A stretch of DNA of 64,000 nt from SMBSF63 sp034003545 (GCA_964447155.1 CAYURM010000014.1:10426-74425); one strand, 5' to 3'; counted from the stretch's first letter, positions 16,029 through 25,600 are shown. Numbers and translations: made by a program. The notes: a model not told the origin generated them from the letters alone.

Positions 16029-16370
16029 ATATAACGTCAGAATAATTGATTATGTGGTATACTGGGTCACATTGTATTATACTTGGTGTGTTTTAAAATC
16101 GCATATTGTTGTTATGAAAGGATTGGTAAAAAACTGGTTTTTCATACAGACTGGTTTACCATCCTTTTTGTTTTGTGTATTTAGACTTGCTTGAACCTCT
16201 TGTAACGGGTTCTGTTCGTTTGTGGTGTCAGCCGCTTGTGTGCTGACAGCGAAGTCCGGTTTCCCCCTTTCGCTCTTGCTGCTGCAAATGAGGTCCATAT
16301 TTTTCCCCGAGAGTTTTTCTCTTGGTTTCTTGGCTTGCGCCATAAACTTTTTATTTGGAGGTAGTGTCAT
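16029..16370. other. Long leader upstream of the glycine-betaine transporter operon
   Basis: The 379 bases between the two divergent genes hold the dyad above, TATACT/TATTAT-like boxes near 16058-16080, a hairpin with a T-run at 16117-16169, and about 200 further bases without a recognisable motif before the ribosome-binding site GGAGGTAG. A minus-strand frame from 16502 to 16077 crosses this region but overlaps the ATPase gene and resembles nothing. Confidence 0.5.
16117..16169 (+). terminator. Hairpin with T-run in the transporter leader (possible attenuator)
   Basis: AAAGGATTGGTAAA pairs, with one bulge, with TTTACCATCCTTT and is followed by TTTTTG. An intrinsic-terminator-like structure about 200 bases before the first gene could attenuate transcription. 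It could also end a short divergent or leader transcript. Confidence 0.5.
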
Positions 16371-17570
16371 TTGGCTTTTATAGAGATTCGTGATTTGTAT
16401 AAGATTTTTGGACCCCACCCGTTGGATGTGGTCAAGGTGCTGGAAAAGGGCGGCAACAAAACTGACATTCTGCAAAAAACAAAACATACGGTTGCTTTGC
16501 AAAATGTTTCCCTAGAGATTGAAAAAGGGGAGACCTTTGTCATTATGGGCCTGTCTGGCAGTGGTAAATCCACTCTGGTGCGCTGTCTGAACCGTTTGAT
16601 TGAGCCTACTTCAGGAAAGATCTGGGTAGACGGCAAGAATGTGCTGGCTTATGACGAGAAAGAGCTTCGAGAGTTTCGCCGCCACAAAATGAACATGGTT
16701 TTTCAGCGGTTTGGCTTGCTGCCGCACCGTACGGTGCTTGAAAATGTCAGCTTTGGGCTGGAAATTTGCGGCATGGACAGTGACAAGCGCCATGCAGAGG
16801 CCACGCGCTGGCTGGAGATTGTCGGCCTCAAGGGCTGGGAAGAAAGTTACCCCCATGAATTGAGCGGCGGCATGCAGCAGCGTGTGGGCCTGGCCCGGGC
16901 GTTGTGCAGTGACCCGGAGATCCTGCTGATGGATGAACCGTTCAGCGCCCTGGATCCGTTGATCCGCCGTCAAATGCAGAATGAATTGATCGATCTGGCC
17001 GCCAGAATTAATAAAACGATTATTTTCATCACCCATGATCTGGATGAAGCCCTGCGGCTTGGGGATCGCATTGCGATCTTAAAAGACGGTCTGCTGGTGC
17101 AGGTGGGCACGCCGGAGGATATCCTCCTGGATCCGGCCACGGATTATGTGGTTGATTTCACCCGGGATGTGAACCTGAGCCGTATCCTGACTGCTGAAGC
17201 AGCGATGGTGACCCCGTATGCGATCGTTTCAGACCGCAATGGCCCCCGCGCAGCGATGGAAGCCATGCGCAAGGATAACCATTCCAGCGTATTTGTGGTC
17301 AACCGCCAAAACCAGCTGCAGGGTCTGGTGACCATTGAGCAGGCGCTGGAAGCCAGAAATCAGAATGTGAAGCTGCTCAGCGAAATTGAACTCCAGGAAG
17401 TCAATACGACTGATCCCGAAACCACACTTGAGGAGTTGTTTCCCATGCTGGCAGATATGAAGTGGCCGGTGGCGGTGGTAAACGAGAACAACGCTTTACT
17501 GGGAATCGTGCCGCGGGTTGCCATTCTGGAGGCGCTCTCAAGAGAGAGCATCGTTGAAGAAGTTGGATAA
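16371..17570 (+). CDS. opuAA: Glycine betaine/proline ABC transporter ATP-binding protein
   Basis: This 399-residue ATPase starts with TTG, preceded by GGAGGTAG. The ABC domain covers about residues 25-275. It has Walker A GLSGSGKST, the signature LSGGMQQRVGLARA, Walker B ILLMDEPFSALDP and the switch His (FITHD). A CBS-domain tail covers about residues 280-399, as in OpuAA/ProV, where it senses ionic strength. The subunit energises uptake of glycine betaine or a related compatible solute with the permease and binding lipoprotein encoded next. All three genes lie in one direction. Confidence 0.95.
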   Translation: MAFIEIRDLYKIFGPHPLDVVKVLEKGGNKTDILQKTKHTVALQNVSLEIEKGETFVIMGLSGSGKSTLVRCLNRLIEPTSGKIWVDGKNVLAYDEKELREFRRHKMNMVFQRFGLLPHRTVLENVSFGLEICGMDSDKRHAEATRWLEIVGLKGWEESYPHELSGGMQQRVGLARALCSDPEILLMDEPFSALDPLIRRQMQNELIDLAARINKTIIFITHDLDEALRLGDRIAILKDGLLVQVGTPEDILLDPATDYVVDFTRDVNLSRILTAEAAMVTPYAIVSDRNGPRAAMEAMRKDNHSSVFVVNRQNQLQGLVTIEQALEARNQNVKLLSEIELQEVNTTDPETTLEELFPMLADMKWPVAVVNENNALLGIVPRVAILEALSRESIVEEVG

Positions 17571-17639
17571 ATTTCATCCATTTTTACTATGCATACATAT
17601 ACGAAGATGCGGATGAAATCACATAGAGAAAGGAAGAAG

Positions 17640-18779
17640 ATGTTTTTAAAGAAGAAATCGATATTGTTTTTTAGTTTGATGATTATGGTGCTGCTGGTCA
17701 GTGCCTGCCAACCGGCTGTCACAGAGACCCCCGCTGCTGGAGAAACAGCAGATGTGGAACAGCCTGAAGAGGCAGAACAAGCCGCAGCAGAAGGTTCGAA
17801 GGAAACGATCATCTTTGCAGATACGCAGTGGCAATCGCTGTGGATCAATAATGAAATCGCTATGTTCATTACCGAATATGGGTATGGCTACCCCACGGAA
17901 GTGGTTACGGTCACGACGCCGGTGATGCAGCAGTCGCTTGAAAATGACGAAGTACAGGTCATCATGGAAATCTGGTGGTCGAATATTGAAGAGTGGTGGA
18001 ATTCCGAGCGCGAAGCCGGTACGATCGTTGAGTTGGGTGATATTTTTGAGAGTTCTGCCCAGGGCTTTTATGTGCCGCGCTATGTGATTGAAGGGGATGC
18101 CGAACGCGGGATTGAGCCGATGGCGCCCGATCTGAAATCCGTTTCGGATCTGCCCAGGTACAAGGATGTGTTTGCTGATCCTGAAGAGCCGAATAAGGGT
18201 GTTTTGGTCAGTTGTGTAACCGGATGGAATTGCGCCGAAGTGATCCGCATCAAAACCTACGCCTATGGCCTGGACGAAACGTATAACCTCTCCGAGCCGG
18301 GTTCTTCTGGTGCGCTGGACGCCGGGATTGCCGGCCCTTACAAAAAGGGCGAAGCCGTTGTTTCCTATTATTGGGAACCGACCTGGCTGCTGGGTGTGTA
18401 TGATATGGTCATGCTGGAAGAACCGGCTTATAACGATGACTGCTGGGCAAAGATTACCGAGATCAGCGAATCAGGCGTGATCGATGAAAGCCTGGCCGGG
18501 AATGTTCCCGCTGAAGCAGGCTGCGGCTTTGAGAATATTACCGTCCCCAAGGCCGTTTCGGCCGGGATGGCAGAACGTAACCCTGAACTGGTTTCTTTCC
18601 TGGATGCCATGTTCATCGGTACGGATAATCTGAATAAAATTTCGGCCTATATGACCGAAAATGATGCAGAAGTTGAAGAAGCTGCGCTGTGGTATTTTGA
18701 GAATTACGAAGACCAGTGGCGCTCCTGGCTTCCTGAGGACGTGGCCGAGCAGGTATCTGCCGCTCTTGCCGCTCAATAA
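17640..18779 (+). CDS. opuAC: Glycine betaine ABC transporter substrate-binding lipoprotein
   Basis: The frame is open from 17589, but ATG at 17640 follows GAAAGGAAG and gives a clean lipoprotein signal: MFLKKKSILFFSL, then LVSAC with the lipidated Cys at about residue 23. An acidic Ala/Glu/Pro linker (about 24-50) leads to an OpuAC-type binding fold (TIIFADTQWQSLW, MEIWWSNIEEWW, YYWEPTWLLGVY). The Trp-rich segments match the aromatic cage that holds the quaternary ammonium. It sits between the ATPase and permease genes. Confidence 0.93.
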   Translation: MFLKKKSILFFSLMIMVLLVSACQPAVTETPAAGETADVEQPEEAEQAAAEGSKETIIFADTQWQSLWINNEIAMFITEYGYGYPTEVVTVTTPVMQQSLENDEVQVIMEIWWSNIEEWWNSEREAGTIVELGDIFESSAQGFYVPRYVIEGDAERGIEPMAPDLKSVSDLPRYKDVFADPEEPNKGVLVSCVTGWNCAEVIRIKTYAYGLDETYNLSEPGSSGALDAGIAGPYKKGEAVVSYYWEPTWLLGVYDMVMLEEPAYNDDCWAKITEISESGVIDESLAGNVPAEAGCGFENITVPKAVSAGMAERNPELVSFLDAMFIGTDNLNKISAYMTENDAEVEEAALWYFENYEDQWRSWLPEDVAEQVSAALAAQ

Positions 18780-18798
18780 ACGGTAGAAGGCAGATATG

Positions 18799-18830
18799 GG
18801 GCAGGGTATTCCGTTGCGGATGCCCTGCCT
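18799..18830 (+). promoter_or_regulatory. Intercistronic hairpin after the binding-protein gene
   Basis: GGCAGGG (18800-18806) pairs with CCCTGCC (18823-18829), extended by AT pairs, inside the 102-base gap between the binding-protein and permease genes. Such hairpins often stabilise binding-protein mRNA or reduce downstream expression. The T-tract is weak. Confidence 0.55.
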
Positions 18831-18881
18831 TTCACGCTTTATTGGCAGTGTTGTTTTTATTTATTTTGAGAAGGTGGTTGT

Positions 18882-19751
18882 ATGGAATTTCCTGAATTAT
18901 TTGTGATCCCCCTGGATAAGTGGATTGATGCCCTGGTGGATTGGTTGACCGTGGAAGGCGATTTTCTTTTTGACGCCATTGGCGGGTTTTTGCTCAAGCC
19001 TATGCTGGGCGTTGAAAAATTCTTGTTATGGTTACCCTGGTTTGTATTTGTTATTGTTGTTGCGCTGGTTGCGTGGCGATTAAGCAGCTGGAAATTAGCT
19101 GTCGGAGTGGTGATAGGCCTGGTTTTTATCGGTAGTCTGGGTTTGTGGGAAGATGCGATGAAGACGCTTTCCATTGTCTTTGCGGCAACCGGGCTGGCAA
19201 TCCTGACCGGTGTGCCGATCGGGATTCTGATTGCGCAAAGCAAGCATTTGCGGAGCGTCGTGCGGCCGCTGCTGGACTTGATGCAAACTATGCCCAGTTT
19301 TGTGTATCTTATCCCGGCGCTGATGTTTTTCGGTTTGGGGAAAGTGCCGGCACTTATTGCTGTTTATATTTACGCGGTTCCTCCCGCCATTCGTTTGACA
19401 GACCTGGGTATTCGCCAGGTGGATGCCAATATCATTGAAGCGGCGAGAGCGTTTGGGGCGACGAAATGGCAAATCCTTACAAATGTGCAGCTGCCCCTGG
19501 CGATGCCGACCCTGATGACGGGGATCAACCAGACGATCATGATGGCGCTTTCGATGGTTGTGGTGGCGTCGATGATTGGTGCAGGCGGCCTGGGAACCGC
19601 TGTATTGAACGGCATTGCCCGCCTGGAAGTCGGGCGCGGGTTTAATGGCGGGATCAGCATTGTGATTTTAGCAATTATTATTGATCGTTTAACCCAGAAT
19701 CTTGTCCATAAGCAAAATGGGAATGGGCAGTCTGAAGAAGATGTACAGTAA
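18882..19751 (+). CDS. opuAB: Glycine betaine ABC transporter permease
   Basis: This 289-residue membrane protein has about six or seven hydrophobic helices. The conserved permease loop (IIEAARAFGATKWQILTNVQLPLAMPTL, about residues 185-212) contacts the ATPase. The N-terminus has a short amphipathic segment, then helices from about residue 45. It forms the channel of the OpuA/ProU-type importer with the two upstream gene products. The S21 gene begins 17 bases after its stop. Confidence 0.94.
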   Translation: MEFPELFVIPLDKWIDALVDWLTVEGDFLFDAIGGFLLKPMLGVEKFLLWLPWFVFVIVVALVAWRLSSWKLAVGVVIGLVFIGSLGLWEDAMKTLSIVFAATGLAILTGVPIGILIAQSKHLRSVVRPLLDLMQTMPSFVYLIPALMFFGLGKVPALIAVYIYAVPPAIRLTDLGIRQVDANIIEAARAFGATKWQILTNVQLPLAMPTLMTGINQTIMMALSMVVVASMIGAGGLGTAVLNGIARLEVGRGFNGGISIVILAIIIDRLTQNLVHKQNGNGQSEEDVQ

Positions 19752-19768
19752 AACAGAAAGGAGATACT

Positions 19769-19978
19769 TTGGCTACTACAGTGAAATTACGTCCCAACGA
19801 ATCGCAGCAGGACTTGCTGAAGCGGTTTCGCAAGAAAGTAACGCGCAGCGGCAGCCTGTCTGCTTTGCGGCGCAAACGCTGGTTTGTATCGAAGACGGAA
19901 CAACGGCGGGTTGATCGCAAGAAGGCTATTCGCCGGATGAAACAAAAACAACGTAAACAGCAGCAGAAACGGTATTGA
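19769..19978 (+). CDS. rpsU: 30S ribosomal protein S21
   Basis: This 69-residue, very basic protein has the S21 pattern: VKLRPNESQQDLLKRFRKKV followed by LRRKRWF and a Lys/Arg/Gln-rich tail. It starts with TTG at 19769 behind AAAGGAG. S21 joins the small subunit late and helps the ribosome use mRNA leaders. Its location directly behind a compatible-solute transporter is unusual and may be incidental cotranscription. A strong hairpin follows the gene. Confidence 0.9.
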   Translation: MATTVKLRPNESQQDLLKRFRKKVTRSGSLSALRRKRWFVSKTEQRRVDRKKAIRRMKQKQRKQQQKRY

Positions 19979-19992
19979 TCAACGACAGTATT

Positions 19993-20030
19993 GCCCCCGT
20001 GATGTCCAACGGGGGCGTCTTGTTGGGTTT
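19993..20030 (+). terminator. Terminator hairpin after rpsU
   Basis: GCCCCCGT (19993-20000) and ACGGGGGC (20009-20016) form an 8-bp GC-rich stem with an 8-base loop, followed by the T-rich GTCTTGTTGGGTTT. It ends the transporter-rpsU unit. Confidence 0.75.
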
Positions 20031-20087
20031 GTTACCAGGCAGTCATTCGGCAGGTTCAACCGTGTGGAAGTGAATCACCCTTTGCCT

Positions 20088-20609
20088 TTATCTGTCTGAT
20101 GGCAAGGGAGGCAGCAGGCTGCCTTCCAGATCGTGGTCAATCTCCCAGGGATAGATGATGTAGGCATCGGTGATGGCGGCGAAATAATCCGGGCGTACAT
20201 TGCCGAACAGGTTGCGGTAGGGATTGAAGTGCAGCACGCAGGTGGAGGGTGTGCCGCCGGCGCTGACCGCGCGGTTTTTGACGGCGGTGATCGTACGGCC
20301 TGATCCCCATACATCATCTACGATCAGGATGCGTTGTTTTTTGAGCAGGGTATCATTTGGGAACTGGATGAATTTTGGCAGGGCATACAGGCGGGCGTGG
20401 GGGCGTTTGCGTTCCATTTCCAGTTCGGCGGGGAAGTCCACCGCCGCGGTGAGGATGTTGACCACGTCCAGGGCTTCGGCCAGCAGGCCGCCCGGCACAA
20501 CGCCGCCGCGGGTGATGATCATCATCGCGTCAAATTCGGTTTCAAACTGGGGAATGAGGTGATCGATGAGCTGGTCGATATCGTTCCAGGTAAGTGCTTC
20601 GCGCCGCAT
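20088..20609 (-). CDS. Phosphoribosyltransferase family protein
   Basis: The start at 20609 is preferred over 20642 because AGAAGGA sits about 8 bases upstream on the minus strand. This gives 173 residues. It is a type I phosphoribosyltransferase with the PRPP-binding loop ILIVDDVWGSGRT near residues 92-104 and an N-terminal segment IITRGGVVPGGLLAEAL. The family includes xanthine-guanine and hypoxanthine salvage enzymes. The closest match by pattern is an Xgpt-like protein, but the purine specificity cannot be fixed. It is a single gene pointing toward the rpsU terminator. Confidence 0.88.
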   Translation of the reverse strand: MRREALTWNDIDQLIDHLIPQFETEFDAMMIITRGGVVPGGLLAEALDVVNILTAAVDFPAELEMERKRPHARLYALPKFIQFPNDTLLKKQRILIVDDVWGSGRTITAVKNRAVSAGGTPSTCVLHFNPYRNLFGNVRPDYFAAITDAYIIYPWEIDHDLEGSLLPPLPSDR

Positions 20610-20798
20610 GGATGGTGTCCTTCTGGTTAGGATTTGATGCATGTATTATAGCAGGTCTTTGGCTGTGGAGAAGGGGGCAGGGAGTATGACACCAACACAG
20701 TTATCGATCCAAGGGTACAATGGGAGTAACCAGGTGTGCATGATGAATGGGCGGGGCCTTTCTCGCAGATTAAATACCCCAAAAGGAAGTTGAACCAA

Positions 20799-21383
20799 AT
20801 GACACAAAAATTTGATAAAAAGATTTTTACAGCAAAAATATTTATAAAGGATACCGGATTCCTGATTTCCAAAACACCCCAAATTATTAATGCAACCCGA
20901 AATGAGAAAATCAGTAAAGCGTTCATTGAAAAAATTATGGCCGTGGTAACTGCTGTCAATGGATGTACCTATTGCACTTGGTACCATGCAAAACAAGCAG
21001 TGGAAAGTGGGATAAGTGCTGACGAAGTAAAGAATATGCTTAATCTTCAATTTCAAGCAGATGCATCAGACTTTGAGTTAACGGCTTTGTTATATGCACA
21101 GCATTATGCAGAAACCAACAGAAATCCAGATGAAGAAATGACTGCCAAGTTATTTGACTATTACGGGGATGAAACTGCAAACCACATTATCATTTTTATT
21201 CGAATGATATTCTTCGGTAATTTGCTAGGGAATACATGGGATGCAGTTCTAAGCAGATTAAAGGGAAATCCAGCCGAAAACAGCAGTGTTATCTTTGAAT
21301 TCTTTTTCTTTTTGCTTACCTTTATTGTGATGATACCTGCAATGTTTTTATCAAAAGAACATCGGAGCAAAGATTCTGATTGA
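20799..21383 (+). CDS. AhpD-like / carboxymuconolactone-decarboxylase-family protein with C-terminal membrane segment
   Basis: ATG at 20799 behind AAAAGGAAG is chosen over an upstream ATG at 20736. The 194-residue product has the alkylhydroperoxidase core with Cys-x-x-Cys (GCTYCTWYHAKQA) and its following His, a redox centre used against peroxides. A hydrophobic segment lies near the C-terminus (IFEFFFFLLTFIVMIPAMF), which is unusual in AhpD and suggests membrane attachment. The gene is visibly AT-richer than its neighbours, with many AAA, ATT and TTT codons, a sign of recent transfer. A broken osmC gene borders its 3' side. Confidence 0.85.
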   Translation: MTQKFDKKIFTAKIFIKDTGFLISKTPQIINATRNEKISKAFIEKIMAVVTAVNGCTYCTWYHAKQAVESGISADEVKNMLNLQFQADASDFELTALLYAQHYAETNRNPDEEMTAKLFDYYGDETANHIIIFIRMIFFGNLLGNTWDAVLSRLKGNPAENSSVIFEFFFFLLTFIVMIPAMFLSKEHRSKDSD

Positions 21384-21385
21384 GA

Positions 21386-21454
21386 TTATGCGGCGCGGGG
21401 GCCAAATTCAGCGTTAACGCGGGCGCCGCCAGGGAAGTTGATTTTCATTTCCAT
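21386..21454 (-). pseudogene. 5' remnant of an osmC-family gene
   Basis: On the minus strand AAGGAT lies upstream of ATG at 21454, and a short frame reads MEMKINFPGGARVNAEFGP before ending at 21386-21388. The opening matches the typical N-terminus of OsmC-family thiol peroxidases (FPGG-x-RV-x-A-x-FG). Everything after that is missing. The break falls next to the stop of the AT-rich AhpD-like gene, so the latter probably entered by an event that deleted the rest of osmC. The identification rests on about 18 residues. Confidence 0.6.
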
Positions 21455-21838
21455 TTTTTTATCCTTGTGTACCAATAATTGCAGGTTGTTATCTTCACTT
21501 TTACACTTCGGCAGGCTCAGTGTGCGGCAAGCTTACCCTTCGGCAGGCTCACACTTCGGCAGGCTCAGTGTGCGGCAAGCTCACACTTCGGCAAGCTCAC
21601 ACTTCGGCAAGCTCACACTTCGACAGGCTCACACTTCGGCAAGCTCAGTGGGGGGCTTGATTTCATTTTACACTCCTATAGATTTTGAACCAGGGAAAAA
21701 CTTACATCACAGGGCACGCTTTCTTTGCGTCATATTACCGTCTGCTTTTTGTCATAGCAGCGGGATACGCATGTAACACAGGCAGGTAAGATTTGTCTGC
21801 TGAAAGAGGATATTTGCCACTACTCGGCATCATGGGCT
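21455..21838. other. Intergenic region dominated by a 16-bp tandem array
   Basis: These 384 bases hold the array at 21503-21646 and otherwise no recognisable gene. Open frames running through the array are products of the repeat. Confidence 0.7.
21503..21646. repeat. Nine tandem 16-bp units (ACACTTCGGCARGCTC type)
   Basis: Nine consecutive 16-base units can be read. Seven are of type ACACTTCGGCAAGCTC (with small changes) and two of type AGTGTGCGGCAAGCTY, at units 2 and 5. The period is not a multiple of three, so it is not coding. The core is shared with the single-copy elements at 13672 and 46053, which suggests local amplification of a dispersed element. Confidence 0.9.
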
Positions 21839-22372
21839 GTGGTTAATATTATAGATATGGTTGATAAAAATTACTGTGCCCTGCCCATTTTTAAAGATTT
21901 GAGCGCCGCACAACTGGATGCACTGGACGCGATTTTTGAATGTAAATCGTATGCGCCGGAGGAGATGGTCTTTGCTCAAGATCAATCTGCGGGGCATTTG
22001 TATTTCCTGCTGGAAGGGGAAATTCTGATCCATTACAAGCCTTACGATGGGCCGCCGTTGATCGTGGCGCGCATCATGCCGGGGGGGGTGTTTGGCTGGT
22101 CCACTGCTTTGGGCCACAGCAGTCATACTTCAGCTGCGCAGGCAGCGCAGCTGTGCAAGGTGGTGCGGCTTAGCCGGGATACGATGACAGGGTTGAGCCT
22201 GCGTTCTCCAGAGGCCGGGGCGGTGCTGCTTGAAAAGCTGGCCGGGGCTGTCGTGCGCCAAACGATCAAAACCGGGCACCAGTACCCCAATTTTGATCAA
22301 CAGATGCAGGAGCATGTGGTGTTGTCATTGCAGAAGTTGTTTGAGGCCAGGCAGAAATTGTCAACGCGGTAA
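21839..22372 (+). CDS. Cyclic nucleotide-binding-domain protein without HTH
   Basis: This 177-residue protein starts at GTG 21839, or ATG 21857, which gives MVDKNYCALPIFKDL. Residues about 10-125 form a CNB/Crp-type beta-roll (PIFKDLSAAQLDAL, GHLYFLLEGEILIHY, PGGVFGWSTALG). No helix-turn-helix follows; the C-terminus is a helical tail. It may sense a nucleotide or act as a protein-interaction module. A strong terminator follows, so it is a single-gene unit. Confidence 0.85.
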   Translation: MVNIIDMVDKNYCALPIFKDLSAAQLDALDAIFECKSYAPEEMVFAQDQSAGHLYFLLEGEILIHYKPYDGPPLIVARIMPGGVFGWSTALGHSSHTSAAQAAQLCKVVRLSRDTMTGLSLRSPEAGAVLLEKLAGAVVRQTIKTGHQYPNFDQQMQEHVVLSLQKLFEARQKLSTR

Positions 22373-22425
22373 AGGGGAGTAAACAAAACACTGTGTCAAG
22401 TGGAACTTGCATGAAAAATATCTTC

Positions 22426-22462
22426 AATGCCCGGATTTTGCGATCCGGGCATTTCGTTTCGT
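22426..22462 (+). terminator. Strong intrinsic terminator
   Basis: AATGCCCGGAT (22426-22436) and ATCCGGGCATT form an 11-bp stem with a 6-base loop, followed by TCGTTTCG. It separates the CNB gene from the signalling block. Confidence 0.85.
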
Positions 22463-22621
22463 GTATACTATAAGGAACAGTCTTTGCTGACATTCTTCCC
22501 CATAGTTTTTGATCTATCAAAATCAATTCTCACGGTATAGCCTCTCTCGATTGGCTCCAGGCATAGAACGTTCACACTGCATTTTGCAGGTTTAGTTGGC
22601 TCATATTGTGGAGAATACACC

Positions 22622-25600
22622 ATGAAAAAGAAATCCCCGACCATTCCTGATCAGAACGAAACAGATATTCCCTCCCAGGAAATTGACATACCCGAAGCCA
22701 TGCCTGCTCCGCAAGATGTGGCTGCACCTGATGTTGCGCAACCGCATTTCCCTATTATTGGTATTGGCGCTTCTGCTGGCGGGTTGGAAGCGCTGGAACT
22801 GTTTTTAAAGAACGTGCCATCTGACAGCGGGATGGCGTTTGTGATTGTGCAGCATCTGGATCCAACCCACAAGGGGATGATGGCAGAACTGCTGCAACGC
22901 GCTACGAAGATGCCGGTGATGCAGGTCACCGACCGCTTGAAGGTTGAACCGGACAGCGTCTATATCATTCCCCCGAATAAGGATATGTCCATGCTGCACG
23001 GCGTGCTGCATTTGCTGCCGCCGGTGGCGCCGCGCGGCCTGCGCCTGCCCATCGACTTTTTCTTCCGCAGTCTGGCGGACGATTTGCGGGAGCACAGCGT
23101 GGGGGTGATCCTTTCGGGGATGGGTTCTGACGGCACGTTGGGGCTGCGCGCACTCAAGGAAAAAGCCGGGGCAGTCTTTGTTCAGGAGCCTGACACGGCC
23201 AAATTTAACGGTATGCCGCAGAGTGTCATTGAAGCCGGTCTGGCAGATGTGGTAGCCCCGGTGGAAGAATTGCCCGCCAGGATCAGCGCTTATGTTCAGC
23301 GTGTCCCCGTCCATTCAGGAGATGACGTTCCTATTCCTGTCAAGACTCAGAGCACACTGGAAAAGATCTTTATTGTATTACGCTCACAGACCGGTCATGA
23401 TTTTTCCCAGTATAAACGCAGCACGATCTACCGCCGCGTGGAACGCAGGATGGGCCTGCATCAGATTGACAAGATCGGGAGTTATTTGCAATTTTTGCAG
23501 AAAAATCCTCAGGAAACCGAGCTGCTTTTCAAGGAACTATTAATCGGGGTGACCAGTTTCTTCCGTGACCCGGAAGCCTGGGCTCAGCTGCAAAAGGAGG
23601 TGTTCCCCACCCTGTTTAAAGCACACCCGGCTGGCGGTATACTTCGCGCCTGGATGCCAGGATGTTCCACTGGCGAAGAAGCCTATTCGCTGGCAATACT
23701 CTTCCGGGAGACCCTTGAAAAAGTGAACCCGGCGGGGAATTATTCCTTGCAGATCTTTGCAACGGATCTGGACCACGATGCGATTGAAAAAGCCCGGCAG
23801 GGTGTCTTTCCGGCAAATATTGCCGCGGACGTTACGCCGGAACGATTGCGCCGCTTCTTTATTCAGGAGGAGTACGGATTTCGCGTGGGAAACGAGATCC
23901 GCGAGATGGTGGTATTTGCCCAGCAGAACCTGGTGATGGATCCGCCATTTACGAGGCTTGACCTGCTGGTATGCCGCAATCTGCTCATTTATTTGAATCC
24001 GGAAGTGCAAAAGAAACTCTTGCCGCTTTTTTACTATTGTCTTAATCCCGGCGGTGCGCTCTTTTTGGGCAGCGCCGAGACGATTGGCACGTTTACCCAT
24101 TTATTTGTTCCGCTTAAAGGGAAAATGAGGCTGTATTGGCGGCGGGAATCGAATCTAAATATGGATCAGGTTGAATTTCCCCCTTCCTTTTCTGCTATTT
24201 CTGCCCGGCCATCCGAGGATAAGCTCACGAAAGACAAAGTGGCACGCCTCGCCCCCAGTATCCAAATGCTTACGGATCGGATGCTTTTGCAAAATTATGC
24301 CCCGGCGGCAGTGTTGGTTAATCGCGATGGCGATATCCTGTATGTCAATGGGCGAACCGGAAAATACCTCGAACTGGCAGCCGGCAAGGTCAACTGGAAT
24401 ATCTTCGCCATGGCGCGCGAAGGGCTGCGTTACGAACTGAGCAGCGGTTTTCAGAAGGCGCTGCGTGAAAAAAAGACTGTCACCATCGAGAATTTGGTAA
24501 TTGGCACCAACGGTGGCACCCAGACGATTGATTTGATCCTCCAGCCACAGCTTGAAACCAATGCACTTCAGGGAACAGTCCTGGTTGTTTTTGATGACGT
24601 ATCTGCTCTACCTGCCGCTAAACCGACAGGTAAAGGAAAACGCTCTTCGGGTGATGCTGTCTATCAGGACCAGTTGGAGAAGGAACTCCAGCGCGCCCGG
24701 GAGGAAGTCCAAACGATTCGGGAAGAGATGCAAACCTCACAGGAAGAGCTGAAATCGACCAATGAAGAACTCCAATCGACCAATGAGGAATTGCAGAGCA
24801 CGAATGAGGAGCTGACCACCTCCAAGGAAGAAATGCAATCCATGAATGAAGAGCTGCAGACGGTGAACAACGAGCTGCAATCCAAGGTGGAGGATCTTTC
24901 GCATATTAACAACGACATGAAGAACCTGTTCAACAGTACCGAAATCGCCACCCTCTTTTTGGATGAAGACCTGTGTGTGCGCCGTTTCACCAGCCAGGTC
25001 ACCAAGATCATTAAACTTATTCCTGGTGATGCCGGGCGTTTGCTCACAGATATTGTTTCAGATTTGGATTACCCCGAGATTGAAACCGATGTGCGCGAGG
25101 TGCTGCGAACTCTGGTGTTCGTTGAGAAACAGATTGCCACGCGGGATGGACGCTGGTTTACGGTACGTATTATGCCGTACCGTACGCTGGATAACCGCAT
25201 TGACGGGGTGGTGATCACTTTTATCAATATCACGATTGCCAAAAAGCTGGAGGCGGAGTTGCGCGAGAATGAGCGTGAAATGAAAGCGCTGTTCGAACAC
25301 ATGACCAACGCTTTTGCCTTGTTTGAATCGGTGATTGACCCAGATGGCAGCTTTTTGGATTGCCGGTTCGTTTTTGTGAATGCTGCCTTTGAACGGACCG
25401 CCGGGATGAAAAATGAAAGCGTTCAGGGCAAGCTGGTGAGTGAGACCTGGGATGTCTGCGGGGAAAACTGGATCAAGATCAGCCGCCAGGTGGCAGAAAC
25501 CGGAAAGCCGGCGCGGTTCACGATCAATAACCTGCCAGATGGGAAGCCTTACAACTGCAATATGTATCGTCCGGGTGAAAGCCAGTCCAGGGTCTGTATG

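Noticed and set aside
16077..16502. 141-codon minus-strand frame in the betaine-transporter leader
   Set aside because: Its first part overlaps the ATPase gene on the other strand, the rest is low in similarity to anything, and the hairpin at 16117-16169 explains the sequence better.
21503..21646. CRISPR array
   Set aside because: Units are contiguous 16-mers without spacers, and no cas gene is present in the window.
21438..21776. Open frames through the 16-bp tandem array
   Set aside because: The repeat period (16) is not a multiple of three and the products are only repeat translations (QAHTSA-type).
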